In this document: piece by piece, positions 50,832 to 58,621 of the stretch
How positions within the stretch are numbered: position 1 is the first letter of the stretch
How the letters are laid out: every line of letters begins with the position of its first letter
Origin: JBEVJC01 sp040510375
Lineage (GTDB): Bacteria > Bacteroidota > Bacteroidia > Chitinophagales > Chitinophagaceae
Assembly (NCBI GenBank): GCA_040510375.1
Contig: JBEVJC010000008.1
Coordinates: 186,001 to 250,000 of the forward strand
Direction: 5' to 3'
Length of the DNA: 64,000 nt
Notes under the pieces: generated by a model
Database searches by the model: none
The model's input: the letters and a program-made list of their open reading frames with translations, nothing else
Told to the model about the DNA's origin: nothing
Translations under genes and position numbers: made by a program

Positions 50832-50839
50832 TATTTTTG
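50832..50839 (+). promoter_or_regulatory. -7 promoter box of the DUF2279 gene
   Basis: TATTTTTG, a full TAnnTTTG match followed by C, ends only 5 bases before the ATG at 50845. The transcript would be leaderless or nearly so. No good -33 box is seen. Confidence 0.55.
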
Positions 50840-50844
50840 CCCGT

Positions 50845-51846
50845 ATGGACTTTCCTTTTTTTACCGGCTGCTTATCGCGACTCAACGCTGCAATACAACA
50901 AAGCAGATGGGTAACGTCCTTACTGATTATAACCAGCATTATTTTACCGGCAGCTGAAAGTACCGCCCAGCAACCGTTTTCACCACCTGCTAACATTGAC
51001 AGCAATAGCCGTAAATGGCTGGTTGGTGGTTCCACTGCAGCAATATATGCAGGCACATTGCTGGTATTGGACCGGAGTTGGTATAACAAGGAAGACCGTA
51101 GTTCTTTCCATACTTTTAACGACAGCCGGGAGTGGCTCCAGGTTGATAAATTCGGACATGCATGGACAGCCTACACAGCAGGTAAGGTGAATGCCGCCAT
51201 GTGGCAATGGGCCGGACTTCCACGAAAGCAGGCTGTATTACTCGGCGGGCTGACCGGCGCCGCATTCCTTACAGGAGTTGAATTTCTCGATGCCTATTCT
51301 TCCAAATGGGGATGGAGCTGGACGGATATCGGCGCCAATGTATTTGGCACCGGGTTATTTATCGGGCAGGAACTGGGTTGGCAGGAGCAAAGGATCCAGT
51401 ATAAATTTTCTTTTCATGGTAATAGTTATAATGATCCCCAGCTCCAGAGCCGCGCCGATGATCTTTATGGAGCGGGCTGGAGTGAAAGAATGCTGAAGGA
51501 TTATAACGCGCAGACTTACTGGTTAAGTTTTAACCTGAAATCATTCGTTAAAGGATCTTCGCTTCCGGCCTGGTTGAATATAGCCGCTGGTTATGGAGCT
51601 TCAGGAATGTTCGGAGGTTTTGAAAACAGGTGGACCAGCCGGGAAACGGGTACTGTGACCGACCGGAGTGAGATCCCAAGAAACAGGCAATACTATCTTT
51701 CCCCCGATATTGATTTTACAAAAATCCCAACACGCAGCAGGTTTTTGAAATCGGCGTTTTTTGTACTCAATTCATTCAAATGCCCCGCTCCCGCACTGAT
51801 GCTCGACAGCCGGGGAAAGTTAAAGGGATACCTTCTTTATTTTTAA
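50845..51846 (+). CDS. DUF2279 (YfiM-like) exported protein
   Basis: 333 residues. The N-terminal ~43 residues form a long signal peptide (SRWVTSLLIITSIILPAAESTAQQ). The next part, 'KWLVGGSTAAIYAGTLLVLDRSWY' and 'FHTFNDSREWLQVDKFGHAWTAYTAGKVNAAMWQWAG', is the DUF2279/YfiM signature, with 'GAAFLTGVEFLDAYSSKWGWSWTDIGANVFGTGLFIGQELGW' resembling a membrane or beta-rich segment. The C-terminal half (RADDLYGAGWSERMLKDYNAQTYWLSFNLKSF..., NRQYYLSPDIDFTKIPTRSRFLKSAFFVLNSFKCPAPAL) is typical of Bacteroidota members and probably sits in the outer membrane. Function unknown. Confidence 0.85.
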   Translation: MDFPFFTGCLSRLNAAIQQSRWVTSLLIITSIILPAAESTAQQPFSPPANIDSNSRKWLVGGSTAAIYAGTLLVLDRSWYNKEDRSSFHTFNDSREWLQVDKFGHAWTAYTAGKVNAAMWQWAGLPRKQAVLLGGLTGAAFLTGVEFLDAYSSKWGWSWTDIGANVFGTGLFIGQELGWQEQRIQYKFSFHGNSYNDPQLQSRADDLYGAGWSERMLKDYNAQTYWLSFNLKSFVKGSSLPAWLNIAAGYGASGMFGGFENRWTSRETGTVTDRSEIPRNRQYYLSPDIDFTKIPTRSRFLKSAFFVLNSFKCPAPALMLDSRGKLKGYLLYF

Positions 51847-51942
51847 AATCTCAAAACGCCGCAAACTGAAAAATGTCTGTAATGTTTTAGAAGCATAAAC
51901 CTCTGCATGCTGAAACCAAACCTGTTCCTGGATCAGGAGCCA

Positions 51943-51964
51943 AAATTCTTCAATTGAAGAATTT
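51943..51964. repeat. Perfect 22-bp palindrome between convergent genes
   Basis: Arms AAATTCTTC and GAAGAATTT flank a central AATT; the whole reads identically on both strands. It lies between the stop codons at 51846 and 51972. A second small inverted repeat, TCCTG-GAT-CAGGA, lies just to its left at about 51926-51938. As RNA it would form a 9-bp stem with an AATT loop and short T-runs, so it may work as a weak bidirectional terminator. Confidence 0.6.
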
Positions 51965-51971
51965 GCAATCA

Positions 51972-52472
51972 CTATGCCAGGTACGCACCCTTCACTTTTG
52001 CCCCTTCCACCTCCACATAGATATGTTCCTGGAGGGTTGAAGCAATGGAAAGGCCGGTATAGTCGGGCCGCACCGGAAAAGAATTATGGCTGCGTTCCAC
52101 CAGGATCAGCGTCTGGATTTTTTTGGGATGATACTCCAGGAACGGCTTTAATGCATATAATAAAGTCTTGCCGCTGTTGGCCACATCATCTACGATAATA
52201 ACCACTTTGTCATTAAAACCCGGATCAGCACTGAGTTTTATATCTCCCGGAACCCGTTTGTCCAGGGATATAGTGATCAGGGATGTACGGATAGATGAAA
52301 GTTCAGAAATCAGTTTTTCAATGATCCTGGCAATCACACTTCCGTTATCGTCGACTCCGGCCAGCACGATCTCCTGTTCACTGTCGTTGTTTTCGATGAT
52401 CTCAAGTGCCATCCGTCTCAGCTTTTTGGCTGCGATCACTTCATCCAGGATATAATTTTTCGATGCCGGCAT
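51972..52472 (-). CDS. PyrR-like phosphoribosyltransferase family protein
   Basis: 166 residues. The PRPP-binding loop is 'KVVIIVDDVANSGKTLLYAL' (residues ~89-108), matching VxxVDDVxxTGxT with Ser in place of Thr. The N-terminal 'ILDEVIAAKKLRRMALEIIENN' and 'IVLAGVDDNGSVIARIIEKLI' fit PyrR and related type I PRTases. It may be a uracil phosphoribosyltransferase or a regulator of pyrimidine genes; no pyrimidine gene is adjacent. It is divergent from the Fe-S protein gene, 47 bp apart. Confidence 0.82.
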   Translation of the reverse strand: MPASKNYILDEVIAAKKLRRMALEIIENNDSEQEIVLAGVDDNGSVIARIIEKLISELSSIRTSLITISLDKRVPGDIKLSADPGFNDKVVIIVDDVANSGKTLLYALKPFLEYHPKKIQTLILVERSHNSFPVRPDYTGLSIASTLQEHIYVEVEGAKVKGAYLA

Positions 52473-52519
52473 ATTGAAGTAGTATTGAGGCGTAAATTAG
52501 CACTTGTAACTGATTGCTT

Positions 52520-53836
52520 ATGCAAATTGCGCAACAAATATTATTCGTTCTTGTCAGTGGATTGGCGATCGGCCTCTTTATAAAAGAAGCGGGGAAAATC
52601 CTGCGTAATATCCGGCTTGGCCGGCCACAGGATCTGAGTGATCACCCCGCTGAACGATGGAAGAACCTGCTGCTGCTGGCATTCGGCCAGAAAAAAATGT
52701 TCCGTAATCCTCTGGTGGCCGTGCTTCATTTGTTTGTATATGCGGGTTTCATTATTATCAATATCGAAGTGCTGGAAATAGTACTCGACGGAGTACTTGG
52801 CACCCATCGGCTTTTTGCGCCAATACTGGGGGGCGCCTATAATTTCCTGATCGATACATTTGAGGTACTGGCCGTATTGGTCATTGTTGCCTGTGCAATC
52901 TTCCTGGTACGCCGTAATATTATCCGGCTTCCGAGGTTCAGAAGCCGCGACCTTAATGGCTGGCCGCGCAGTGATGCCAACTATATCCTCATTACCGAGA
53001 TTGTACTGATGACATTGTTCCTGACGCTGGATGCAAGTGACACCTTACTACAGACCCGCGGTGTGGAACATTATGCGGCACATCCAACCGGGAACTTTTT
53101 AATTTCCCGGTATATACAACCCTTGCTGGCCGGACTCCCCGATACTTCACTCATTGTATTGGAACGTGTGTGCTGGTGGTTACATATCCTGGGGATCTTT
53201 GCATTCCTTAACTACCTTCCCTATTCCAAACACCTGCATATCATTCTCGCTTTCCCGAATGCCTATTTTACCAAACTGGTTCCAAAAGGAAAGATGGACA
53301 ATATGCCCGCCATCCAGAACGAAGTATTGTACGCCATGCAACCCGAACTGGCACCGGCTGCAGGCGAAGCACCGCCCAAGTTCGGTGCAAGGGACGTGAA
53401 CGATCTCACCTGGAAAAATTTGCTGGATGCATTCAGTTGTACAGAATGCGGCCGTTGCTCAGCAGCCTGCCCTGCCACCATTACCGGAAAAAAGTTATCA
53501 CCCCGCAAGATCATGATGGATACCCGCGACCGGGCAGAAGCCATGGGTAAAAACATAGATCAATCCGGAACTTTCCAGGACGATGGTAAATCGTTGTTGC
53601 ATGATTATATCACGGTGGAGGAACTGAGGGCATGTACGACCTGTAATGCCTGTGTGCAGGAATGTCCGGTCAGTATCAACCCGCTTGATATCATCCTGCA
53701 GTTAAGACGTTACCTGGTGATGGAAGAAAGTAATGCGCCAGCTGAATGGACAGCCATGTTTGGTAATATCGAAAATAATTTCGCTCCCTGGAAGTTCAGT
53801 CCTGATGAACGCGATAAATGGACCCAGGAGGTTTAA
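52520..53836 (+). CDS. Membrane 4Fe-4S dicluster oxidoreductase subunit (HdrC/GlpC-like)
   Basis: 438 residues from ATG at 52520 (a TTG two codons earlier is ignored). Five helices are visible in the first ~240 residues (e.g. ILFVLVSGLAIGLFI; PLVAVLHLFVYAGFIIINIEVLEIV; LAVLVIVACAIFLV), like a NarI/DsrM-type membrane domain. A ferredoxin domain follows with 'CTECGRCSAACP' (~306) and 'CTTCNACVQECP' (~372), enough for two 4Fe-4S clusters. Its usual partner, a CCG-domain (HdrB-like) protein, is encoded at 55750-56529. Together they probably pass electrons between a soluble donor and the membrane quinone pool; the substrate is unknown. The stop codon overlaps that of the convergent LysE gene. Confidence 0.87.
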   Translation: MQIAQQILFVLVSGLAIGLFIKEAGKILRNIRLGRPQDLSDHPAERWKNLLLLAFGQKKMFRNPLVAVLHLFVYAGFIIINIEVLEIVLDGVLGTHRLFAPILGGAYNFLIDTFEVLAVLVIVACAIFLVRRNIIRLPRFRSRDLNGWPRSDANYILITEIVLMTLFLTLDASDTLLQTRGVEHYAAHPTGNFLISRYIQPLLAGLPDTSLIVLERVCWWLHILGIFAFLNYLPYSKHLHIILAFPNAYFTKLVPKGKMDNMPAIQNEVLYAMQPELAPAAGEAPPKFGARDVNDLTWKNLLDAFSCTECGRCSAACPATITGKKLSPRKIMMDTRDRAEAMGKNIDQSGTFQDDGKSLLHDYITVEELRACTTCNACVQECPVSINPLDIILQLRRYLVMEESNAPAEWTAMFGNIENNFAPWKFSPDERDKWTQEV

Positions 53837-54558
53837 TCATCCTTTTTCTCCGACATCTTTTCAAACCGACCGGCCTGCTCCCCGAATTTATCACTTAGTT
53901 CCTCCGGATGTTCCAGCTGGTGTGCTGCGTCTTTTTTTTTATACATCCGCCATAACTGGATGATGGCGGTAACGGTAAAAATTCCGCCGATGATCCAGTT
54001 GAGGATCGACTGATTATTGTTGATCCGGCTTGCTATAAGTAATCCACCGAAGATAAAAACACAGTTGCCTGCCAATGTGCCCAGGCCGATACCGATAATG
54101 TACCAGTTGTAATGATCACTTCTCGGTAACAAAACTTTTTTGGTAAACAATACGGTACTCCAACCAAACCAGAAAGGAATCTGCACGGGGTTCACTGCAC
54201 ACATAACTGCCCCGAGTACAAAACGCGGTAAGGTATTACTGAGAATTGGATTTGCTGTATGTGTTGGATGGGAAGCCGACCAGAAGCTGGCCACCGCCAG
54301 TGCCAGTACAATGCCCAGTGTTACCCATTCAAGAATCCTGAAAAGTTTTTCCTGCCGGCGAACCCAATCCATCGCTACAAGCGACAATCGTACATAAATT
54401 ACTTCCACCAGTAAAGAGCCGAAAGCAAAATAAACAGCCGGTAAAACACCATCCGAAATGGAAATCTGCATCGCGGCGATATTCAAAGTTCCCAACGGGA
54501 GCGATCCAAGGAAACTGACCAGCATACCGGTCAGGAATATTTTCATTAGTGGATGCAT
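53833..54558 (-). CDS. LysE-family amino acid/metabolite exporter
   Basis: 241 residues from ATG at 54558. A start 15 codons upstream is rejected because a near-perfect promoter (54563-54593) lies within that stretch. About six helices are visible: 'MKIFLTGMLVSFLGSLPLGTLNIAAMQISISDG' (family signature with the GxLPLGxxN pattern), 'PAVYFAFGSLLVEVIYVRLSLVAM', 'VTLGIVLALAVASFW', 'FVLGAVMCAVNPVQIPFWFGWSTVLF', 'YNWYIIGIGLGTLAGNCVFIFGGLL' and 'ILNWIIGGIFTVTAIIQLW'. The tail is charged. It likely exports amino acids or similar molecules; substrate unknown. It converges with the Fe-S subunit gene, with 4-base overlapping ends. Confidence 0.83.
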   Translation of the reverse strand: MHPLMKIFLTGMLVSFLGSLPLGTLNIAAMQISISDGVLPAVYFAFGSLLVEVIYVRLSLVAMDWVRRQEKLFRILEWVTLGIVLALAVASFWSASHPTHTANPILSNTLPRFVLGAVMCAVNPVQIPFWFGWSTVLFTKKVLLPRSDHYNWYIIGIGLGTLAGNCVFIFGGLLIASRINNNQSILNWIIGGIFTVTAIIQLWRMYKKKDAAHQLEHPEELSDKFGEQAGRFEKMSEKKDD

Positions 54559-54562
54559 AAAA

Positions 54563-54593
54563 CGAAAATACGTGATAAGATTTAGCTTGCAAA
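54563..54593 (-). promoter_or_regulatory. Promoter of the LysE-family gene
   Basis: On the minus strand TTTG (54593-54590), exactly 19 bases, then TATTTTCG (54570-54563). The -33 box and spacing are exact; the -7 box has one mismatch. Only 4 bases separate it from the ATG at 54558, so the mRNA is expected to be leaderless or nearly so. Confidence 0.7.
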
Positions 54594-54627
54594 AGACCTG
54601 CATGATACAGGCAACTCAATTGAATGA

Positions 54628-55668
54628 TCAGTCAAACTTTTCCAGTAACCGGAAATGGCGGTTGGATGCACGGAGATGTTCACGGCCTTTTTTGAACGAC
54701 CAGTATGGTACTCCATGTCTGTTATTGTAACGGCTGATCTGGTATAAAGCTTTCCAGTGGGTGAGGATAACCTTATAAGCCTGCCAGATACTCATTCCGC
54801 AATCGTAGATATGGTTGGGCTCTGCCCCGCAACCGTTGAATTCAATGATCTGGAAATTGCGGCCCTCCTTCAGGTCCTCAATTGAATTGGTTTTAATATC
54901 ATACCGTCCATAATAAAACTGCGTTTTTAAACTCAGTTCATCAAAGACCTCATGCATACGCTGGTTGATCTCCCGGTGCAGGTTGGTGAATTGTGCACCG
55001 CGGTTATGGTTTCCGGCATATGAAAGATAGAAGATTTCCCCTTCCGGAAGAATCCGCTCAAAGCGGTGTCCATGGCGATGTTCCATTTCCTCCATCCGGA
55101 ACCGGGCACGCGGGTGTTTTTCTGTAAGCTCCCGTAATGTATGTAAACCATCACCTGAAACCTGCAAAAGTTCCTTGTGGATGAAGCCGCTTACCGTTCC
55201 CTTTTGTGAGGAAGGGTGACGATAATAAAACACACTCACTTCCACAGGCATTTCTATAAGATCCTGAACAATGTACTCCACCGGAATGCGTTCGTGATAA
55301 CGTATCAGCTGTTCGGCACTTTCGATCTTGCGGAACAGGATTCCCTTCATTCCCACATCCGGTTTTACAATAAATGGAAAAGTAAAACCGGCAGAGGTAA
55401 CTTTTTCCAGCATGGCCGATACGGGCAAATCGTTCGGGATATAAATTGTACGGGGTACCAGTTCAGGTGGTAGCTGGTCATACATTTCTTTTTTACCTTC
55501 TCCTTCAAAACCGCCAAAAGTAATTGTTGGGTTCGATGAACTGAAGTACCAGAACGAACCGCTTCGAAGACAATACCAGAACCAGGCAAAACCGATGGGG
55601 AAGTACAGGACATAAAAATTCCACAATTCCCAATTGAAGATCCGATGAATAATTTTCTTGATAGCCAT
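54628..55668 (-). CDS. ATP-grasp-like protein
   Basis: 346 residues. An N-terminal amphipathic or membrane segment (LWNFYVLYFPIGFAWFWYCLRSGSFWYF, ~15-45) precedes an ATP-grasp-like domain: 'TSAGFTFPFIVKPDVGMKGILFRKI' (the K..G-rich loop binding ATP), 'YIVQDLIEMPVEVSVFYYRHP' (hinge acidic residues), 'FIHKELLQVSGDGLHTLRELT' (D-Ala-D-Ala-ligase/cyanophycin-synthetase-like wording) and 'RNFQIIEFNGCGAEPNHIYDCG' (metal-binding E and N). Such enzymes form amide or similar bonds from a carboxylate. The substrate is unknown. The N-terminal helix suggests membrane attachment. It is monocistronic, divergent from the CCG-domain gene. Confidence 0.75.
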   Translation of the reverse strand: MAIKKIIHRIFNWELWNFYVLYFPIGFAWFWYCLRSGSFWYFSSSNPTITFGGFEGEGKKEMYDQLPPELVPRTIYIPNDLPVSAMLEKVTSAGFTFPFIVKPDVGMKGILFRKIESAEQLIRYHERIPVEYIVQDLIEMPVEVSVFYYRHPSSQKGTVSGFIHKELLQVSGDGLHTLRELTEKHPRARFRMEEMEHRHGHRFERILPEGEIFYLSYAGNHNRGAQFTNLHREINQRMHEVFDELSLKTQFYYGRYDIKTNSIEDLKEGRNFQIIEFNGCGAEPNHIYDCGMSIWQAYKVILTHWKALYQISRYNNRHGVPYWSFKKGREHLRASNRHFRLLEKFD

Positions 55669-55676
55669 GCAGGGGA

Positions 55677-55684
55677 CAAAAATA
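55677..55684 (-). promoter_or_regulatory. -7 promoter box of the ATP-grasp-like gene
   Basis: TATTTTTG on the minus strand, a full TAnnTTTG match, 8 bases before the ATG at 55668. No clear -33 box. Confidence 0.55.
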
Positions 55685-55726
55685 ATGGAAACGTTTTCTT
55701 ATCAGTTAATTAATGCCTTTTTAGTT

Positions 55727-55734
55727 TAGATTTG
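55727..55734 (+). promoter_or_regulatory. -7 promoter box of the CCG-domain gene
   Basis: TAGATTTG, a full TAnnTTTG match, 15 bases before the preferred ATG at 55750. It overlaps a TTG that would otherwise serve as an earlier start, which argues for the ATG. Confidence 0.55.
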
Positions 55735-55749
55735 AGAAAATTTCACCGG

Positions 55750-56529
55750 ATGCAGATTCCAACAGTTGCCGAGTTATTTGCCAATGGAAAGTCGCCCGAA
55801 GTTTTATTCTGGGTAGGTTGTGCCGGAAGCTTCGACCAGCGAGCACAAAAAATAACAAAAGCATTCGCCACTATCCTGGACAAACTGAAGATCGATTACG
55901 CGATCCTAGGCAAAGAAGAAATGTGTACCGGTGATCCGGCCCGCCGTGCAGGGAATGAATTTATGTTCCAGATGATGGCCTACCAGAATATCCAGGTACT
56001 GAATAACTATGGTATCCAGAAAATCGTGACCACCTGTCCCCATTGTTTTAATATTTTCCGGAATGAATATCCTGAACTCGGTGGTACTTACGAAGTGATC
56101 CATCATACTGTGTTCCTCCAGCAGCTTATTGATGATGGAAAAATCAGATTGAAGGAATCAGGTATGTATAAGGGTAAGAAGATTACCTACCACGACAGCT
56201 GTTATCTGGGCCGCGCCAACGGGATCTATGAAGCACCCCGCAAAGTACTGGAAGGACTGGATGCTGAACTGGTGGAAATGAAACGTTGCAGGAGTAAGGG
56301 CCTGTGTTGCGGAGCCGGTGGTGCACAGATGTTCAAGGAAGAAGAAAAAGGTAATATCCGGATCAACCTCGACCGGAGTAATGAAGCCATCGGTACCGGT
56401 TCATCAGTGATTGCAGCTGCCTGCCCCTTCTGTAATACCATGCTGACCGATGGAGTTAAACTGGCCGACAGGGAAGACGGTGTACAGGTTCTCGATATTG
56501 CTGAAATGGTAGCCGCAAGTATGGAATAG
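55750..56529 (+). CDS. CCG-domain Fe-S protein (heterodisulfide reductase subunit B-like)
   Basis: 259 residues from ATG at 55750. Two CCG-type cysteine sets are visible: 'WVGCAGSFD' (~24) with 'TTCPHCFNIF' (~96), and 'YHDSCYLGRANG' (~152) with 'KGLCCGAGGAQMF' (~184) and 'AACPFCNTM' (~226). These bind the non-cubane cluster used by HdrB, GlpC and LutA relatives. The partner subunit with membrane helices and two 4Fe-4S motifs is encoded at 52520-53836. Homologues are normally adjacent; here two opposite-strand genes lie between them. It probably works at the inner face of the membrane in electron transfer. Confidence 0.85.
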   Translation: MQIPTVAELFANGKSPEVLFWVGCAGSFDQRAQKITKAFATILDKLKIDYAILGKEEMCTGDPARRAGNEFMFQMMAYQNIQVLNNYGIQKIVTTCPHCFNIFRNEYPELGGTYEVIHHTVFLQQLIDDGKIRLKESGMYKGKKITYHDSCYLGRANGIYEAPRKVLEGLDAELVEMKRCRSKGLCCGAGGAQMFKEEEKGNIRINLDRSNEAIGTGSSVIAAACPFCNTMLTDGVKLADREDGVQVLDIAEMVAASME

Positions 56530-56534
56530 TGCCG

Positions 56535-56542
56535 TAAATTTG
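56535..56542 (+). promoter_or_regulatory. -7 promoter box upstream of the 56549 gene
   Basis: TAAATTTG, a full TAnnTTTG match followed by C, 6 bases before the ATG at 56549 and 5 bases after the stop of the preceding gene. It may provide an internal, nearly leaderless transcript. Confidence 0.5.
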
Positions 56543-56548
56543 CAGCCT

Positions 56549-57064
56549 ATGAACCTCGAATACAAACATCTTATCGATAAAGGATTCCATCCTTCCTCCC
56601 GGGTCTGGATTTACCAGTCCAGCCGGCTCTTTTCACTCTCCGAAGCGCTTTCGCTTGAACAACAACTGGAAGTTTTTGCAGGTGAATGGAAGACCCATGG
56701 TACCCCGGTAAAAGCAGCAGGATATCTGTTCTTCGGACAGTTTATCGTGCTCATGGCTGATGAAACCGCCACCGGCGTCAGCGGCTGCAGCACCGATAGT
56801 TCCGTCCGTTTTATAAAAGAACTGGAACAAACCTATGGAGTGCATCTGTTCGACCGGACCATGCTCGCATTTGTGGTAAAGGACCGTGTGCAATTACTCC
56901 CCCTGGCCCAGCTGGGGTATAGTTTCGAAAATAATTTTATCAGTCCCGATACCCTTTATTTCAATAATACTGTACTTAACAAGGCTGAACTGGAAGAGAA
57001 CTGGATCATCCCGCTGAAAGACAGCTGGCTGGCCCGGAAACTTCCTTCCGTCGGCACGAGTTGA
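56549..57064 (+). CDS. Conserved hypothetical soluble protein
   Basis: 171 residues from ATG at 56549; a TTG three codons earlier overlaps the -7 box and is not used. No signal peptide or membrane helix. The sequence 'FHPSSRVWIYQSSRLFSLSEALSLEQQLEVFAGEWKTHGTPVKAAGYLFFGQFIVLMADETATGVSGCSTDSSVRFIKELEQTYGVHLFDRT' is recognisable as a family widespread in Bacteroidota, sometimes labelled 'ABC transporter ATPase' although no Walker motif is present. The invariant-looking 'GCSTDSS' with its Cys may be a functional site. It is followed, after a new promoter, by miaB. Confidence 0.75.
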   Translation: MNLEYKHLIDKGFHPSSRVWIYQSSRLFSLSEALSLEQQLEVFAGEWKTHGTPVKAAGYLFFGQFIVLMADETATGVSGCSTDSSVRFIKELEQTYGVHLFDRTMLAFVVKDRVQLLPLAQLGYSFENNFISPDTLYFNNTVLNKAELEENWIIPLKDSWLARKLPSVGTS

Positions 57065-57112
57065 TTTTTGCTGACATCCTGTCATAAATTGCCCTATTAC
57101 CGTATATTTGCA

Positions 57113-57120
57113 TCCCGGAT
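57113..57120 (+). promoter_or_regulatory. -7 promoter box of miaB
   Basis: TATATTTG, a full TAnnTTTG match followed by C, 22 bases before the ATG at 57143. It lies within a longer open frame that starts at TTG 57068 and therefore argues for the later start. Confidence 0.65.
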
Positions 57121-57142
57121 TTTTCGGAACAAACCCAATTTG

Positions 57143-58606
57143 ATGGCAGAAATCGTGAAGGAAATAGCAGCGGCCGGATTTCCGGTTAAACATAACGAGG
57201 CCCGGCAGGGTGAACCGTTTGCCCCCGAGGGCGATATACAGCGCCGGTATACCCGGAAATTCTACATAGAAAGTTATGGCTGCGCGATGAATTTCGCCGA
57301 CAGCGAAGTGGTGGCTTCCATTCTCAATGGTGAAGGATACGGAGCTACGCGCGACGTGGAAGAAGCGGACCTCATTTTTATCAATACCTGTTCTATCCGT
57401 GAAAAAGCGGAGCAGACGGTGCGTAAACGGCTGACAGAATTCCGCCGGCTCAAGAAGCAGAAAAAATCATTGCTGGTAGGTGTGCTGGGTTGTATGGCGG
57501 AACGCCTGAAATCAAAATTCCTTGAAGAAGAAAAACTGGTAGACCTTGTTGTAGGTCCCGATTCTTACAGGAGCCTGCCTTCCCTGGTTAATGAAGCTGA
57601 TCTTGGACAAAAAGGAGTCAATGTACTACTGAGCCGGGAAGAGACCTATGCAGATATTACACCCGTGCGTCTTAACAGCAACGGCATCTCTGCCTTTGTA
57701 AGTATCATGCGGGGTTGCAATAATATGTGTTCGTTTTGTGTGGTGCCATTTACGCGGGGTCGGGAAAGAAGCCGCGAAACCTCCAGTATCCTTGCGGAGT
57801 GCCGTGATTTATTTGAAAAGGGATACCGGGAAGTAACCTTGCTGGGACAAAATGTAGACAGCTATTACTTTACTTCCGAAAACCAGCCAACGGTTACATT
57901 TGCCGGCCTGCTTGCTTCCGTAGCGGAGATCTCCCCCCTCCTTCGTGTGCGTTTCTCCACTTCGCATCCCAAAGATATTACCGACGACGTATTACATACA
58001 ATTGCCCGGTATGAAAATATCTGCGATTATATTCATCTGCCGGTGCAGAGCGGTAGTACCAGGGTGCTTCAGCTGATGAACCGCACCTATACGCGCGAAT
58101 GGTATATGGCAAAGATCGACCGCATCCGTGAAATCATACCTGGTTGCGGTATCAGTTCCGATCTTATTTCCGGTTTTTGTACCGAAACAGAAGAAGACCA
58201 CCAGGATACTTTGAGGATCATGGAATATGCGAGGTATGATTATTCTTATATGTACTTCTACAGCGAACGCCCTGGAACCCTTGCCCAGCGCAGGTATCAG
58301 GATGATGTACCGCTGGAGGTAAAAAAACGCCGGCTGCATGAAATAGTGCAGTTGCAGAACAGGTTGTCCCTGGAGAATAACCAGGCCGACCTTGGCCGGA
58401 CATTCCGCGTATTGATTGAAGGAGAGAGTAAAAAAAGTGCGGACGACTGGATGGGAAGAAGTTCGCAGGGTAAGGTGATTGTATTTTCAAAGGCAGAAGC
58501 GGGTCTCCGGCCAGGTGACTACGCCGATGTACTGATCACTTCCTGTTCGCAGGGAACCCTGCTTGGTACCGTGTTGCAAACCGAACAACTGCAAAAAGCA
58601 GTTTAA
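57143..58606 (+). CDS. miaB: tRNA-2-methylthio-N6-dimethylallyladenosine synthase MiaB
   Basis: 487 residues from ATG at 57143; 25 extra upstream codons are excluded because they contain the promoter box. The UPF0004 domain is 'KFYIESYGCAMNFADSEVV' (~46), 'LIFINTCSIREKAEQTV' (~81) and 'VLGCMAERLK' (~115). The radical SAM motif is 'MRGCNNMCSFCVVPFTRGRERSR' (CxxxCxxC, ~192). 'IHLPVQSGSTRVLQLMNRTYTREWYM' is characteristic of MiaB. A TRAM domain covers the last ~65 residues. It adds methylthio to i6A37 in tRNAs reading UNN codons. It heads an apparent operon: the sigma-54 activator gene follows after 15 bp. Confidence 0.96.
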   Translation: MAEIVKEIAAAGFPVKHNEARQGEPFAPEGDIQRRYTRKFYIESYGCAMNFADSEVVASILNGEGYGATRDVEEADLIFINTCSIREKAEQTVRKRLTEFRRLKKQKKSLLVGVLGCMAERLKSKFLEEEKLVDLVVGPDSYRSLPSLVNEADLGQKGVNVLLSREETYADITPVRLNSNGISAFVSIMRGCNNMCSFCVVPFTRGRERSRETSSILAECRDLFEKGYREVTLLGQNVDSYYFTSENQPTVTFAGLLASVAEISPLLRVRFSTSHPKDITDDVLHTIARYENICDYIHLPVQSGSTRVLQLMNRTYTREWYMAKIDRIREIIPGCGISSDLISGFCTETEEDHQDTLRIMEYARYDYSYMYFYSERPGTLAQRRYQDDVPLEVKKRRLHEIVQLQNRLSLENNQADLGRTFRVLIEGESKKSADDWMGRSSQGKVIVFSKAEAGLRPGDYADVLITSCSQGTLLGTVLQTEQLQKAV

Positions 58607-58621
58607 TTAAGGAAACAAGTT

